NCBI GenBank assembly: GCA_002412715.1
Contig: DHVP01000046.1
Span: 60,052-101,638 of the forward strand
From: Deltaproteobacteria bacterium UBA5205
Lineage (GTDB): Bacteria; Desulfobacterota; Syntrophorhabdia; Syntrophorhabdales; Syntrophorhabdaceae
Length of the DNA stretch: 41,587 bases
Direction: 5' to 3'
Shown piece after piece: positions 30,963-39,080 of the stretch; within the stretch, counting starts at the first letter, position 1, and each line of letters begins with the position of its first letter. Both the position numbers and the translations under genes were made by a program. The notes under the pieces were generated by a model that saw only the letters and a list, made by a program, of their open reading frames with translations, did not search any database and was not told the DNA's origin.

Positions 30963-31400
30963 ATGGCAGAAGAAAAGAGCTGTCTCGATTATTGTCCTTT
31001 CACCCGCAAGGCGTGTACGGAATGCGGCGTATACCGCGGCAGGCACCGTCATATCGTACTAACGGGTCATGAGGAGAAAGCCGCCGATCCTATAGCCGGT
31101 TATTTCAAAGCCGTGGATCGGCAGTTGAACCCGTGGACCGGCAAAGGTGAGCAGATGAACGAAAAGCCGACCATCACCCTCAAGGTGGTGGACATGGAAA
31201 ACAGGCGGACCAGGATCTGCGAGTTTACCGAAGCCAGAACGTGGGACTGGGGAGACCCGACCATGATGCGCCTCATTGATGGCTGGCACGTGAAGAGCTT
31301 CGACAATCTCGTTGACATACTCTGCTACAAGGAGCAAAAGGGTCACAGGGAGGCAGAACTCCAGGAATGCCCGCGCTTCATCCTTCTGTCAGGCGGCTAG
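30963..31400 (+). CDS. Cys-rich small protein of unknown function
   Basis: I do not recognise this 145-residue protein. ATG 30963 has GGAGG about six bases upstream (an in-frame ATG at 30918 lacks an RBS). The N-terminus MAEEKSCLDYCPFTRKACTECGVYRGRH holds four cysteines in about 15 residues (C-x3-C-x6-C-x2-C), which suggests a zinc or Fe-S site. The middle has KPTITLKVVDMENRRTRICEFTEARTW and the end HVKSFDNLVDILCYKEQKGH, LQECPRFILLSGG. There is no signal peptide or membrane helix. It lies between the Sec-ThiF gene and thiE, so a link to sulfur carrier chemistry is possible but unproven. Confidence 0.65.
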   Translation: MAEEKSCLDYCPFTRKACTECGVYRGRHRHIVLTGHEEKAADPIAGYFKAVDRQLNPWTGKGEQMNEKPTITLKVVDMENRRTRICEFTEARTWDWGDPTMMRLIDGWHVKSFDNLVDILCYKEQKGHREAELQECPRFILLSGG

Positions 31401-31418
31401 GCTTAGCAATGAACAGAA

Positions 31419-31493
31419 ATGGGCACAAATATCGTTCCCGATATGGAGATGATAGAAGACCTTGGACTTACCACTGATTTTGATGTAATTTAA
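31419..31493 (+). other. Possible 24-codon ORF or gene remnant before thiE
   Basis: An open frame starts at ATG 31419 (MGTNIVPDMEMIEDLG) and stops at TAA 31491-31493 in the 101-bp gap before thiE. The residues look protein-like, acidic and helical, but no ribosome-binding site precedes the ATG. It may be chance or a remnant. No TPP riboswitch (CUGAGA-type core) was seen in this gap. Confidence 0.2.
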
Positions 31494-31501
31494 TAGCAAC
31501 A

Positions 31502-32095
31502 ATGAAACGAAGAACACCTTTCACCAATGACCTCTATGTCGTGTCCTCCTCTGTGGCGGAACTGAAGCAGGCGGTCGATGACGGCGCCGCCATTGTCCAG
31601 CTTCGGGACAAAACGAGCGATGAGCGCACCATCCTGGAAAAAGCCCGGGAGCTTGTAAGTTACAGGCAGGTGAAACCTTTCATCTTCATCCTCAACGATG
31701 ACCCCTCTCTGGCCCTAAAGGCGGGAGCGGATGGTGTTCATGTCGGCCAGGATATGTCGACGCGGCAGGTGCGCGCCATCGTGGGCGAAGAGATGATCGT
31801 AGGCAAGACGACCCACAATCTCGAACAGGGCAGGCAGGCGATAGAGGATGGCGCCGACTATATATCCACCGGACCCGTCTATGCGACGCCCACAAAACCC
31901 GGCAGGCAGCCGGTAGGGCTTGCATACGTCAGGGAAGCGGCCGGGCATCTTGACATACCCGCCGTTGCCATAGGGGGCATAGATCTTACCAATATCGATG
32001 ATGTGCTTGCCGCCGGGGCAAAGACGATCGGGGTCGTCAGGGCCTGTTCGGACGCGGTGGAATTATTGAAGAGAATAAAGAAGGCAGTGAAATGA
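31502..32095 (+). CDS. thiE: Thiamine-phosphate synthase
   Basis: This 197-residue TIM-barrel enzyme joins the thiazole and pyrimidine moieties of thiamine. It shows LYVVSSSVAELKQAVDDGAAIVQLRDKTSDE, FILNDDPSLALKAGADGVHVGQDM, TTHNLEQGRQAIEDGADYISTGPVYATPTKP and PAVAIGGID, all ThiE landmarks (phosphate-binding GGI near the end). Length is usual. It overlaps thiS by 4 bp and leads the thiamine group thiE-thiS-thiG-thiH. Confidence 0.95.
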   Translation: MKRRTPFTNDLYVVSSSVAELKQAVDDGAAIVQLRDKTSDERTILEKARELVSYRQVKPFIFILNDDPSLALKAGADGVHVGQDMSTRQVRAIVGEEMIVGKTTHNLEQGRQAIEDGADYISTGPVYATPTKPGRQPVGLAYVREAAGHLDIPAVAIGGIDLTNIDDVLAAGAKTIGVVRACSDAVELLKRIKKAVK

Positions 32096-32295
32096 AGATA
32101 ACAGTCAACGGCAAAGCGACGGAGATCGATGAAGGCATGGATCTCCACAGGTTTGTCCATTCCGGCAAGGCGAACCCCGAGAAGGTGATCCTTGTCCTCA
32201 ATGATGGTGTCGTGAAGAGCGATCAATGGTCTCTGACCGTCCTTTCTGAGGGTGACCGGGTTGAATTGGTGTCCTTTGTGGGAGGAGGGTGATCA
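32092..32295 (+). CDS. thiS: ThiS, sulfur carrier for thiazole synthesis
   Basis: This 66-residue beta-grasp protein (stop at 32290-32292) starts MKITVNGKATEIDEGMDLHRFV and ends VELVSFVGGG, with the required C-terminal Gly-Gly that ThiF adenylates and converts to a thiocarboxylate. It is adjacent to ThiG, which uses it as sulfur donor. The likely activating enzyme is the Sec-containing rhodanese-ThiF protein 1.2 kb upstream. Confidence 0.93.
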
Positions 32296-33071
32296 TGGAC
32301 GATAAACTGATAGTAGGCACCAGGGAATTCACGAGTCGGTTCTTCCTGGGCACGGGAAAATTCGGGAACAAGGAGGCCATGCGTCAGGCTATCGTCAGCT
32401 CGGGTTCGCAGCTCGTGACGGTGGCGCTTCGCAGGATCGATCTCGACGAGACAGAGGAAAACATTCTTTCCTTCATCCCGGAGGGCACAACCATCATGGT
32501 CAACACGTCGGGGGCGCGCAATGCGGAGGAGGCCGTCCGCATAGCACATATTGCCAGGGACGCCGGTTACGGGGACTGGATAAAGATAGAGGTGATCAAC
32601 GACAGCCGCTATCTCCTTCCCGATAATCAGGAAACGATAAAAGCAACAAGGATACTCGCGTCGGAAGGTTTTACCGTGCTTCCCTACATGAACCCCGACC
32701 TGTACGCGGCGAAGGCCCTTGTCGATGCGGGCGCCGCAGCGGTGATGCCGCTGGGGTCCCTTATCGGTTCCAATCAGGGATTGAGAATGCGCACCCTCAT
32801 CGAGGTTCTGATCGAGGAAATCACCCAGGTGCCCATAGTTGTCGACGCCGGGATCGGACGTCCATCACAGGCCGCCGAGGCCATGGAGATCGGTGCCGAT
32901 GCCGTGCTGGCAAATACGGCTGTTGCCGATGCCGAGGACCCGCCTCTTATGGCGGCCGCTTTCGCAAAAGGTGTCGAGGCGGGAAGGATGGCCTGGCTCG
33001 CAAGAATTGGAACGGAAAGGAAGGGGGCGAATGCCTCTTCCCCGCTGACGGGGTTTCTGTACGATGAGTAA
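32295..33071 (+). CDS. thiG: Thiazole synthase
   Basis: This 258-residue TIM-barrel protein forms the thiazole phosphate from deoxyxylulose phosphate, dehydroglycine and ThiS thiocarboxylate. It has FTSRFFLGTGKFG, WIKIEVINDSRYLLPDNQETIKA with the Schiff-base lysine region, FTVLPYMNPDLYAAKAL, AVMPLGSLIGSNQGL and VVDAGIGRPSQAAEAMEIGADAVL. GGAGGAGGG at 32281-32289 favours ATG 32295 over an in-frame GTG at 32289. It overlaps thiH by 8 bp. Confidence 0.97.
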   Translation: MDDKLIVGTREFTSRFFLGTGKFGNKEAMRQAIVSSGSQLVTVALRRIDLDETEENILSFIPEGTTIMVNTSGARNAEEAVRIAHIARDAGYGDWIKIEVINDSRYLLPDNQETIKATRILASEGFTVLPYMNPDLYAAKALVDAGAAAVMPLGSLIGSNQGLRMRTLIEVLIEEITQVPIVVDAGIGRPSQAAEAMEIGADAVLANTAVADAEDPPLMAAAFAKGVEAGRMAWLARIGTERKGANASSPLTGFLYDE

Positions 33072-34116
33072 GAGCCTGCATGGGATAGATCTTTCGCATC
33101 TGACCATCGACGCGATCCGCCGCATATTCGATGTCGAGGACAGGGGACTTCTCGAGGAAATGGCCCATGCGGCGAGTGAACTGACAAGGCGTCAATTCGG
33201 CCGGACCATCAGCCTCTATGCCCCCCTCTACATAGCCAACTACTGCCAGAACGAGTGTGTCTACTGCGGCTTTCACGCCTCTCAAAAGAGCATGCCCCGG
33301 AGCAAGCTCACTATGGAACAGATCGACAGGGAGTCGGCCGCGCTGGCTGCCACGGGGAACCGAAGTGTCCTCATCCTTACGGGTGAGTCACGGTTCCATT
33401 CTTCTCCCCAGTACATCCGGGAGGCGGTCAAGATAGCGTCGCGCCATTTCTCCTATGTTGCCCTGGAAGTCTACCCCCTCGAGGAAGAAGAGTACAGGGA
33501 GCTGTACCTTGCCGGAGTGGACGGGGTAACGCTGTATCAGGAGACCTATGACCGGGCCCGCTACGACGAGCTTCATCTCGCGGGGCCGAAAAAGGTCTAT
33601 GATTACCGCGTCGAGTGTCCCGAGCGCATAGCCCGCTCCGGGATCAGACATATATCGATGGGAGCACTCCTGGGACTCACAGATTGGCGCAGGGACGTCG
33701 TGGCTCTTTTCGGGCACGTTCGCCACCTCGAAAAGAAATATCCCGGCGTCGAGTTCGGTCTTGCCTTTCCGCGCCTGAGGCGTGTGGCCGACGACGAGCA
33801 CCATTACCAGGAAGTATCCGACAGGGAAATGCTGAAGATCATGACCGCCGCAAGGCTCTTTTTCCCTCGCGTGGGGATAAGCATCTCCACCAGGGAACTC
33901 CCCGAGTTCAGGGATCGTATATTAGAGTTCGGCGTCACGAAGATGTCGGCCGGTTCTTCCACGCGCGTTGGGGGATACATTGAAGGGGAAAACAAGTACG
34001 AAGACGGGCAGTTCGAGGTTTTCGACCCCCGCAGCTTCGACGAGATCAAGGCCATGCTCAGCGCAAAAGGCTTCGACCCCGTTGTGACGGACTGGCGAAA
34101 CATAGTGAACAGCTGA
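33064..34116 (+). CDS. thiH: 2-iminoacetate synthase (radical SAM)
   Basis: This 350-residue radical-SAM enzyme cleaves tyrosine to dehydroglycine (2-iminoacetate) for anaerobic thiazole synthesis. The cluster motif is CQNECVYCGFHAS, preceded by RTISLYAPLYIANYCQ. Other markers are ILTGESRFHSS, GVTLYQETYDRARYDELH, GALLGLTDWRRDV and SAGSSTRVGGY near the C-terminus. The oxygen-independent ThiH route (rather than glycine oxidase) is consistent with an anaerobe. It ends the thi group. Confidence 0.96.
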   Translation: MSKSLHGIDLSHLTIDAIRRIFDVEDRGLLEEMAHAASELTRRQFGRTISLYAPLYIANYCQNECVYCGFHASQKSMPRSKLTMEQIDRESAALAATGNRSVLILTGESRFHSSPQYIREAVKIASRHFSYVALEVYPLEEEEYRELYLAGVDGVTLYQETYDRARYDELHLAGPKKVYDYRVECPERIARSGIRHISMGALLGLTDWRRDVVALFGHVRHLEKKYPGVEFGLAFPRLRRVADDEHHYQEVSDREMLKIMTAARLFFPRVGISISTRELPEFRDRILEFGVTKMSAGSSTRVGGYIEGENKYEDGQFEVFDPRSFDEIKAMLSAKGFDPVVTDWRNIVNS

Positions 34117-34187
34117 AAAGATAAAAGCCATAAAACGCATTTCAAACATTCAAACTTGAAACTCGGAAGGGTCTTTAAGGGGTTTTT

Positions 34188-35318
34188 GTGCCAGCTAATT
34201 CCCGCCTGTTGCAGCCTGTCAGCATGATCGTTCTTACCGGAGGGCCCTGTTCCGGGAAGAGTTCTTCGCTTGCTTATCTTACGGAAAAGCTGTCTGACCA
34301 TGGGTTCATGGTCTTTGTCGTGCCGGAGACGGCGACGCTGATCACGGGCAATGGCATCGACCGGCGAAAGATGGACAAGCCGGGTCAGATCGTCGTGTTC
34401 GAAGAGGCCATTTTCGACATGCAGATGTCCTTCGAAGATACATACAAACAGGCCGTCGCGCGGATATTCCCGGAACGCAGAAAGGTGATACTCCTGGACA
34501 GGGGTATCATGGACATCAGGGCTTTCCTGACGGACGAAATTTTCAACGGGATACTGAAAAGAAAGGGTTTAACCCGGGCAGCGATCCGCCACCGGTATGA
34601 CGGCGTCATCCACCTTGTCACCGCCGCTGACGGTGCCGCCGAATACTACACGGGTGAGAACAACTCCGCCCGCCTTGAAACCCCGGAAGAGGCCCTGCGT
34701 ATAGACTTGAGGACGCAGGAAAGCTGGCTCGGTCATCCCCGCTTCAAGATCATCGACAACAGCACGGATTTCCAGGGCAAGATCAAAAGGACATTCTCGG
34801 CAATTGCCCGACTTCTTGGAATACCCGATGTTCCTCCCACGAGGGAGAAATACCTGGTTGACAGGATCGAAACAAGCGCCCTGCCGGCCCATCAAAGGCT
34901 CGATATAGAACAGGTATATCTTCGTTCAAAGGATAAAAGGGAAGAGACGCGAATACGCAGAAGAGGACAGGACGGAACCTACTTCCATTTCCTGGCGAGG
35001 ACGAGGCCCGCAGGCAGCCAAAACGTCCCCGTCGAAGAGGAAGAACTCATACCCGAACAGGAATACCTGAGTCTGACCCGTCTCATGGACCCCAGGACCG
35101 AGGTCCTCAGCAAGGAACGCATGTGCTTTCTGTGGAACAACCAGTATTTCGAACTGGACAGCTATAAAGGAAGGCATAAAGGGCTCATGATGCTTCTTGT
35201 GGAGTCGCAGGAACTACGGAAACAGGAAAGGGTACAGGTGCCGCCCTTTGTTGCCGTAGGCAAATGCGTCACCCACGACCCCCGCTATACGGACAAGAAC
35301 CTGGCCCGGCGCAGGTAG
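34188..35318 (+). CDS. P-loop ATPase (AAA_28-like) fused to a CYTH-like domain
   Basis: This 376-residue protein has an N-terminal kinase-like P-loop (VLTGGPCSGKSSSLAYL) with ILLDRGIMDIRAFL as a Walker B-like strand, in the style of AAA_28/NadR-like ATPases. From about residue 220 the second half (RLDIEQVYLRSKDKREETRIRRRGQ with ExR-type pattern, then LTRLMDPRTEVLSKER, QYFELDSYKG, FVAVGKCVTHDPRYT) looks like a CYTH/triphosphate-tunnel barrel. This two-domain plan recalls the Ttd14-type proteins of animals and some bacteria, which bind GTP and phosphatidic acid; a bacterial role is not known to me. It starts at GTG 34188 behind AAGGGG. It stands apart from its neighbours. Confidence 0.7.
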   Translation: MPANSRLLQPVSMIVLTGGPCSGKSSSLAYLTEKLSDHGFMVFVVPETATLITGNGIDRRKMDKPGQIVVFEEAIFDMQMSFEDTYKQAVARIFPERRKVILLDRGIMDIRAFLTDEIFNGILKRKGLTRAAIRHRYDGVIHLVTAADGAAEYYTGENNSARLETPEEALRIDLRTQESWLGHPRFKIIDNSTDFQGKIKRTFSAIARLLGIPDVPPTREKYLVDRIETSALPAHQRLDIEQVYLRSKDKREETRIRRRGQDGTYFHFLARTRPAGSQNVPVEEEELIPEQEYLSLTRLMDPRTEVLSKERMCFLWNNQYFELDSYKGRHKGLMMLLVESQELRKQERVQVPPFVAVGKCVTHDPRYTDKNLARRR

Positions 35319-35506
35319 CACACGGATAGGGCATATACAGTCTACAAAAGAACATACATCGGTTTTCATAGTGTGATTATGAGACGCAAAAGGATGCAAA
35401 AGCCTTACCCGGGTCCCTGCGATATGAACTATGATAAATGCTATTTCCTGTAATGTGTGTGCTCAACGGTTGCAACAATCCTGAAAAACGTATTATCTTT
35501 AAGAGC

Positions 35507-36511
35507 ATGACACAATCATCTACAGGCAGGGGGATAATCGGCTTCACCACCACGGTTCCCCTCGAGTTGATCTTTGCCGCGGGATACGAACCCTGCGACC
35601 TGAATAATATTTTCGTCACGGACCCCGACCCCATGCGTTTCATCGATCGCGCAGAGCGTGACGGTTTTCCGAAGAGCATGTGCAACTGGATAAAGGGCAT
35701 CTACGGGATCATCATGGAACGCGAGATGGCCGGGGTAATAACCGTCATGGAGGGAGACTGCAGCAATACCCAGGCGCTCGCCGAGATCCTTCGCTACCGG
35801 GGGGTCCGGACAATCCCTTTTTCCTTTCCCTACGATCGCGACCCCGAAGTACTCTCGCGGGAGATCGATAAGCTGAAAAAGGAGCTTTCCACCGATGAGG
35901 AATCCCTTGTTGAGGTGGAAACGCAGATCACGGCGGCAAGATCGAAGCTTTCCGAGATTGACGCGATGACCTGGAGCGAGCGCAACGTGACGGGCGGTGA
36001 AAACCATCTCTGGCTTGTCCGTTCCTCCGACATGCTCGGTGATGTACGGGAATATACCGGCGCGGCCGAGATATTTATCGGAGCGGCACGCAAGAGGGAG
36101 AGGATGGAGGGGATACCGCTGGGCTACATCGGCGTTCCTCCCATCGTCACCGACCTTTACGAGTTCATTGAAAGCGTGGGCGGCCACGTGGTCTATAACG
36201 AAACCCAGCGGCAGTTCGCCCTTCCCTACGAGACTGCGGACATCGTCGAGCGATATCTTCTCTATACATACCCCTACGGGATATTCGCGCGCCTTGGCGA
36301 CATCGAACGGGAGGTTGAACGGCGCGGAATACAGGGGATCATCCATTACGTTCAGGCTTTTTGTTTCCGGGCCATCGAAGATGTGATCCTTCGCGAAACC
36401 ATACCCGTTCCCATTCTCACCATCGAGGGAGATCTGCCCCGGGCCATCGACACACGGACCAAAATGCGCATCGAGGCATTCATGGAAATGCTTGAAGGAA
36501 GGCAGCATTGA
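35507..36511 (+). CDS. HgdB/FldB-type 2-hydroxyacyl-CoA dehydratase family protein
   Basis: This 334-residue protein has the family N-terminus GIIGFTTTVPLELIFAAGYEPCDLNN and cysteines at 30, 59 (SMCNWIKG), 85 (EGDCSNTQ) and 286 (VQAFCFRAIED), a spacing like the [4Fe-4S]-binding dehydratase subunits (HgdB, FldB, BcrB/BcrC relatives). These use a low-potential electron from an ATP-dependent activator to dehydrate 2-hydroxyacyl-CoA. No activator ATPase or second subunit is adjacent, so it is probably not a classic two-subunit dehydratase. A long charged helix (residues about 118-150) is inserted in the middle. It starts at ATG 35507; 35438 is an earlier in-frame ATG but adds unlike residues. The downstream gene overlaps its frame. 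Confidence 0.75.
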   Translation: MTQSSTGRGIIGFTTTVPLELIFAAGYEPCDLNNIFVTDPDPMRFIDRAERDGFPKSMCNWIKGIYGIIMEREMAGVITVMEGDCSNTQALAEILRYRGVRTIPFSFPYDRDPEVLSREIDKLKKELSTDEESLVEVETQITAARSKLSEIDAMTWSERNVTGGENHLWLVRSSDMLGDVREYTGAAEIFIGAARKRERMEGIPLGYIGVPPIVTDLYEFIESVGGHVVYNETQRQFALPYETADIVERYLLYTYPYGIFARLGDIEREVERRGIQGIIHYVQAFCFRAIEDVILRETIPVPILTIEGDLPRAIDTRTKMRIEAFMEMLEGRQH

Positions 36512-36543
36512 CCCAAGGTGAACCTGGCCGGAAAGGGGCCGTC

Positions 36544-36771
36544 ATGATCGCGGAGAAAACGAAACGTTTTCTCGTGGACCGTGAGGGCATCGGTTTTTTC
36601 AAGTCCGTTCTCGAGTCGTACGAGGACGTTGCCATCTTTTCCGTCATAGACGGGCAGCGGGGACTTATCGAGATCATCTACTCCTCCGGTTTCGAGGAAG
36701 ACGTGCGGGGCATCGTTGCGGATATGGTAAACTACGGTATAGAGTTCAGGGAGGTTTCCGATGTTCAATGA
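36544..36771 (+). CDS. DUF4911 family small protein
   Basis: This 75-residue protein is probably of the DUF4911 family: KTKRFLVDREGIGFFKSVLESYEDVAIFSVIDG and then GLIEIIYSSGFEEDVRGIVADM. The start is best at ATG 36544 with AAGGGG six bases upstream; a TTG at 36508 would add 12 residues. It overlaps tldD by 11 bp. The family is found near TldD genes in anaerobic Proteobacteria and has no known activity. Confidence 0.65.
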   Translation: MIAEKTKRFLVDREGIGFFKSVLESYEDVAIFSVIDGQRGLIEIIYSSGFEEDVRGIVADMVNYGIEFREVSDVQ

Positions 36772-38140
36772 GAAGAGAATACTCGGCGCGCTCATGGAGC
36801 GCTCCGGTGTCTATGCCGATATCTACGTCGACGAAAGGGCCTATACCCTCATCCAGCTGGAGTCCGGCAGGATAGAGAAGCTTGAGCGCGGCGAAGACGC
36901 CGGGGTCGGCTTGAGGGTAATCACACCGTGGAAGAATTACTATGCGTCGACCAATTCCTTCGATGAAACCCACCTGGCGGACCTTGCGGCGCAGTTGTCG
37001 CGGTACGGGGGAAACGCGGCCTCGGAAACCGTCACGATAGACGGGGGCGAGCGCGCGGCATCCTATCCTTTTTCTATCACACGTGATCCGGGGGACGTTG
37101 CCATTGAAGACAAGCTTGCCCTTGTGCGCGGCTTCGAGTCCATGGCCCGCAAGATGGAGTCCCGAATCACCCAGGTCCGCGTCATGTTCCGCGATACCCG
37201 TCAGAATGTCAGGATCACGACCACCGCGGATGGCGCGAGGCAGGACAGCCGCATGCAGGTGGTCATGACGGTGCTCCTTGTCGGCCGGGACAACTCCGAG
37301 ATGCAAACTTCGTACGAGGCCGTCGGCGGCTTCTACGGTTTTGAATATTTCACCGCCGAACTCATGGAGGAGCTTGCAAGAAAAACCGTCAAGCGCCTTC
37401 AGGGTCTGCTGGCGGCGCGCGAAGCGCCGATGGGCATGAAGACGGTTGTGCTGGCCTCCGAGGCGGGCGGCACAATGATCCACGAAGCCGTCGGGCATGG
37501 CCTCGAGGCCGACCTTGCCATGGAGGGGCTTTCCTGCTATAAAGGGCTCCTCGGGAGCCCGATAGCGTCGCCGCTTGTAAGCGTTGTCGACGACGCGACG
37601 ATCCCCCATATGCGGGGGACGTACGCCTTTGATGACGAAGGCGTCCCTTCGGAGAGGACGGTCCTTGTCGAAAAGGGAATCCTCACCAACTATCTCTTCG
37701 ACCGGTTTCACGCCATGAAGCACTCCATGGTGTCTACAGGCAACGGCAGACGGGAATCCTACCGTTTCAGGCCCATCCCGAGGATGAGCAACACCATGAT
37801 CCTTCCCGGCACTGACGATCCCGAAAAGATCATAGCGTCCGTGGACGACGGCATTCTGGTCGTCAAGATGGGAGGCGGCCAGGTTGATACGGTGCGGGGT
37901 GATTTCGTCTTCGAGATATCCGAGGGGTACATTATTGAGAAAGGCGCCGTAGGGCCCATGATAAAGAACGCAACCATGATGGGAAACGGGTTGAAAGTGC
38001 TCAAGGACATCGACATGGTAGGCACGGACCTGGGATTCGGGATCGGCACATGCGGCAAGGATGGCCAGGGAGTGCCCGTGGCAGATGCGCAGCCCACATT
38101 GAGGATACCCGGGATCATCGTCGGGGGTCGTGGCGGGTAA
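36761..38140 (+). CDS. tldD: TldD-type metalloprotease
   Basis: This 459-residue protein has the TldD metal motif EAGGTMIHEAVGHGLEADLA (HExxxH, with the two histidines as zinc ligands) and the C-terminal GGGQVDTVRGDFVFEISEGY and GNGLKVLKDIDMVGTDLGFG segments. TldD usually pairs with TldE/PmbA to trim peptides (microcin B17, quinohemoprotein subunits, CcdA); no TldE is in the window. A strong GGGAGG RBS precedes ATG 36761. Its stop adjoins the diguanylate cyclase start. Confidence 0.93.
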   Translation: MFNEKRILGALMERSGVYADIYVDERAYTLIQLESGRIEKLERGEDAGVGLRVITPWKNYYASTNSFDETHLADLAAQLSRYGGNAASETVTIDGGERAASYPFSITRDPGDVAIEDKLALVRGFESMARKMESRITQVRVMFRDTRQNVRITTTADGARQDSRMQVVMTVLLVGRDNSEMQTSYEAVGGFYGFEYFTAELMEELARKTVKRLQGLLAAREAPMGMKTVVLASEAGGTMIHEAVGHGLEADLAMEGLSCYKGLLGSPIASPLVSVVDDATIPHMRGTYAFDDEGVPSERTVLVEKGILTNYLFDRFHAMKHSMVSTGNGRRESYRFRPIPRMSNTMILPGTDDPEKIIASVDDGILVVKMGGGQVDTVRGDFVFEISEGYIIEKGAVGPMIKNATMMGNGLKVLKDIDMVGTDLGFGIGTCGKDGQGVPVADAQPTLRIPGIIVGGRGG

Positions 38141-38144
38141 AGCG

Positions 38145-39062
38145 ATGAAAGATCGTGCGCGAAGCCTGTTGACTGACCGGTTTTACCGCAAGCTCCTCGA
38201 CAGTCTCCACGAGGGCGTCTATTTCGTTGACAAGGAACGCACTATCCTCTACTGGAACGATGCCGCCGAGAAGATAACCGGCTACAGCCGCAGCGAGGTC
38301 ATCGGAAAACACTGTTGGGACAACATCCTCATGCATGTCAACAGCCGCGGGACGAGTCTCTGCCAGAGCCACTGCCTGCTCGACAAGGCGATGGAGCAGG
38401 GCACGAATATAGATGGCAAACTGTTTTTTCATCACCGTGACGGTCACCAGGTCGCAATCCTCGTCAGGGCGACACCGATCCGCAACCAACGCGGCAGGAT
38501 CGTGGGCGCCGTGGAGGTCTTCAGCGACAATTCCTCCACGGTGGATCTCGGCCGGAAGGTCCGCGAACTGGAGCGGATGGCGCTGCTCGATCCATTGACC
38601 AAGCTAGGGAACAGGCGTTACGGCGAGATGAACCTGGCGGGGAAGCTCAGGGAATTGAAACGCTACGGCTGGCCCTTCGGGATACTTTTTATCGATATCG
38701 ATAATTTCAAGGTTATCAACGACACGTACGGCCATGACGCGGGCGACAGGATCCTGCGCACCGTGGCTGCTACCATCACCAACGGTTTGAGATCATCGGA
38801 CGTGGTCAGCCGATGGGGCGGCGAGGAATTCGTTGCCTTTGTCGCCAATGTTGATGAAGAGAAACTGCTTCACGTGGGAGAAAAAATCAGGATGCTCGTT
38901 GAAAAGTCATCCATCTTTGTGGATGATACGGACAGGCATGTTACCATATCCATCGGTGCGACCATCGCCCGAAAGAAGGATTCGGCCGCCGCGATCATCA
39001 AAAGGGCCGACAGTCTTATGTACCGCAGCAAAAAGGAAGGCCGAAACCGCATCTCGATATAG
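38145..39062 (+). CDS. PAS-GGDEF diguanylate cyclase
   Basis: This 305-residue cytoplasmic protein has an N-terminal PAS sensor (residues about 10-130: LHEGVYFVDKERTILYWNDAAEKITGYSRSEVIGK), a short helix and a GGDEF domain with DPLTKLGNRRYGE, LFIDIDNFKVINDTYGHDAGD and the active-site SRWGGEEFVAF. RSSD five residues before GGEEF matches the RxxD inhibitory site for c-di-GMP feedback. The PAS carries three cysteines and several histidines (CWDNILMH, LCQSHCLLD), possibly a redox or heme sensing site. It should make c-di-GMP. A GTG at 38130 is an alternative start, overlapping tldD. Confidence 0.93.
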   Translation: MKDRARSLLTDRFYRKLLDSLHEGVYFVDKERTILYWNDAAEKITGYSRSEVIGKHCWDNILMHVNSRGTSLCQSHCLLDKAMEQGTNIDGKLFFHHRDGHQVAILVRATPIRNQRGRIVGAVEVFSDNSSTVDLGRKVRELERMALLDPLTKLGNRRYGEMNLAGKLRELKRYGWPFGILFIDIDNFKVINDTYGHDAGDRILRTVAATITNGLRSSDVVSRWGGEEFVAFVANVDEEKLLHVGEKIRMLVEKSSIFVDDTDRHVTISIGATIARKKDSAAAIIKRADSLMYRSKKEGRNRISI

Positions 39063-39080
39063 CAAAGACGGTTTCGGGTT

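Noticed and set aside
31401..31501. TPP riboswitch before thiE
   Set aside because: No CUGAGA-type core or suitable paired arms could be found in this gap, and thiE probably continues an upstream transcript.
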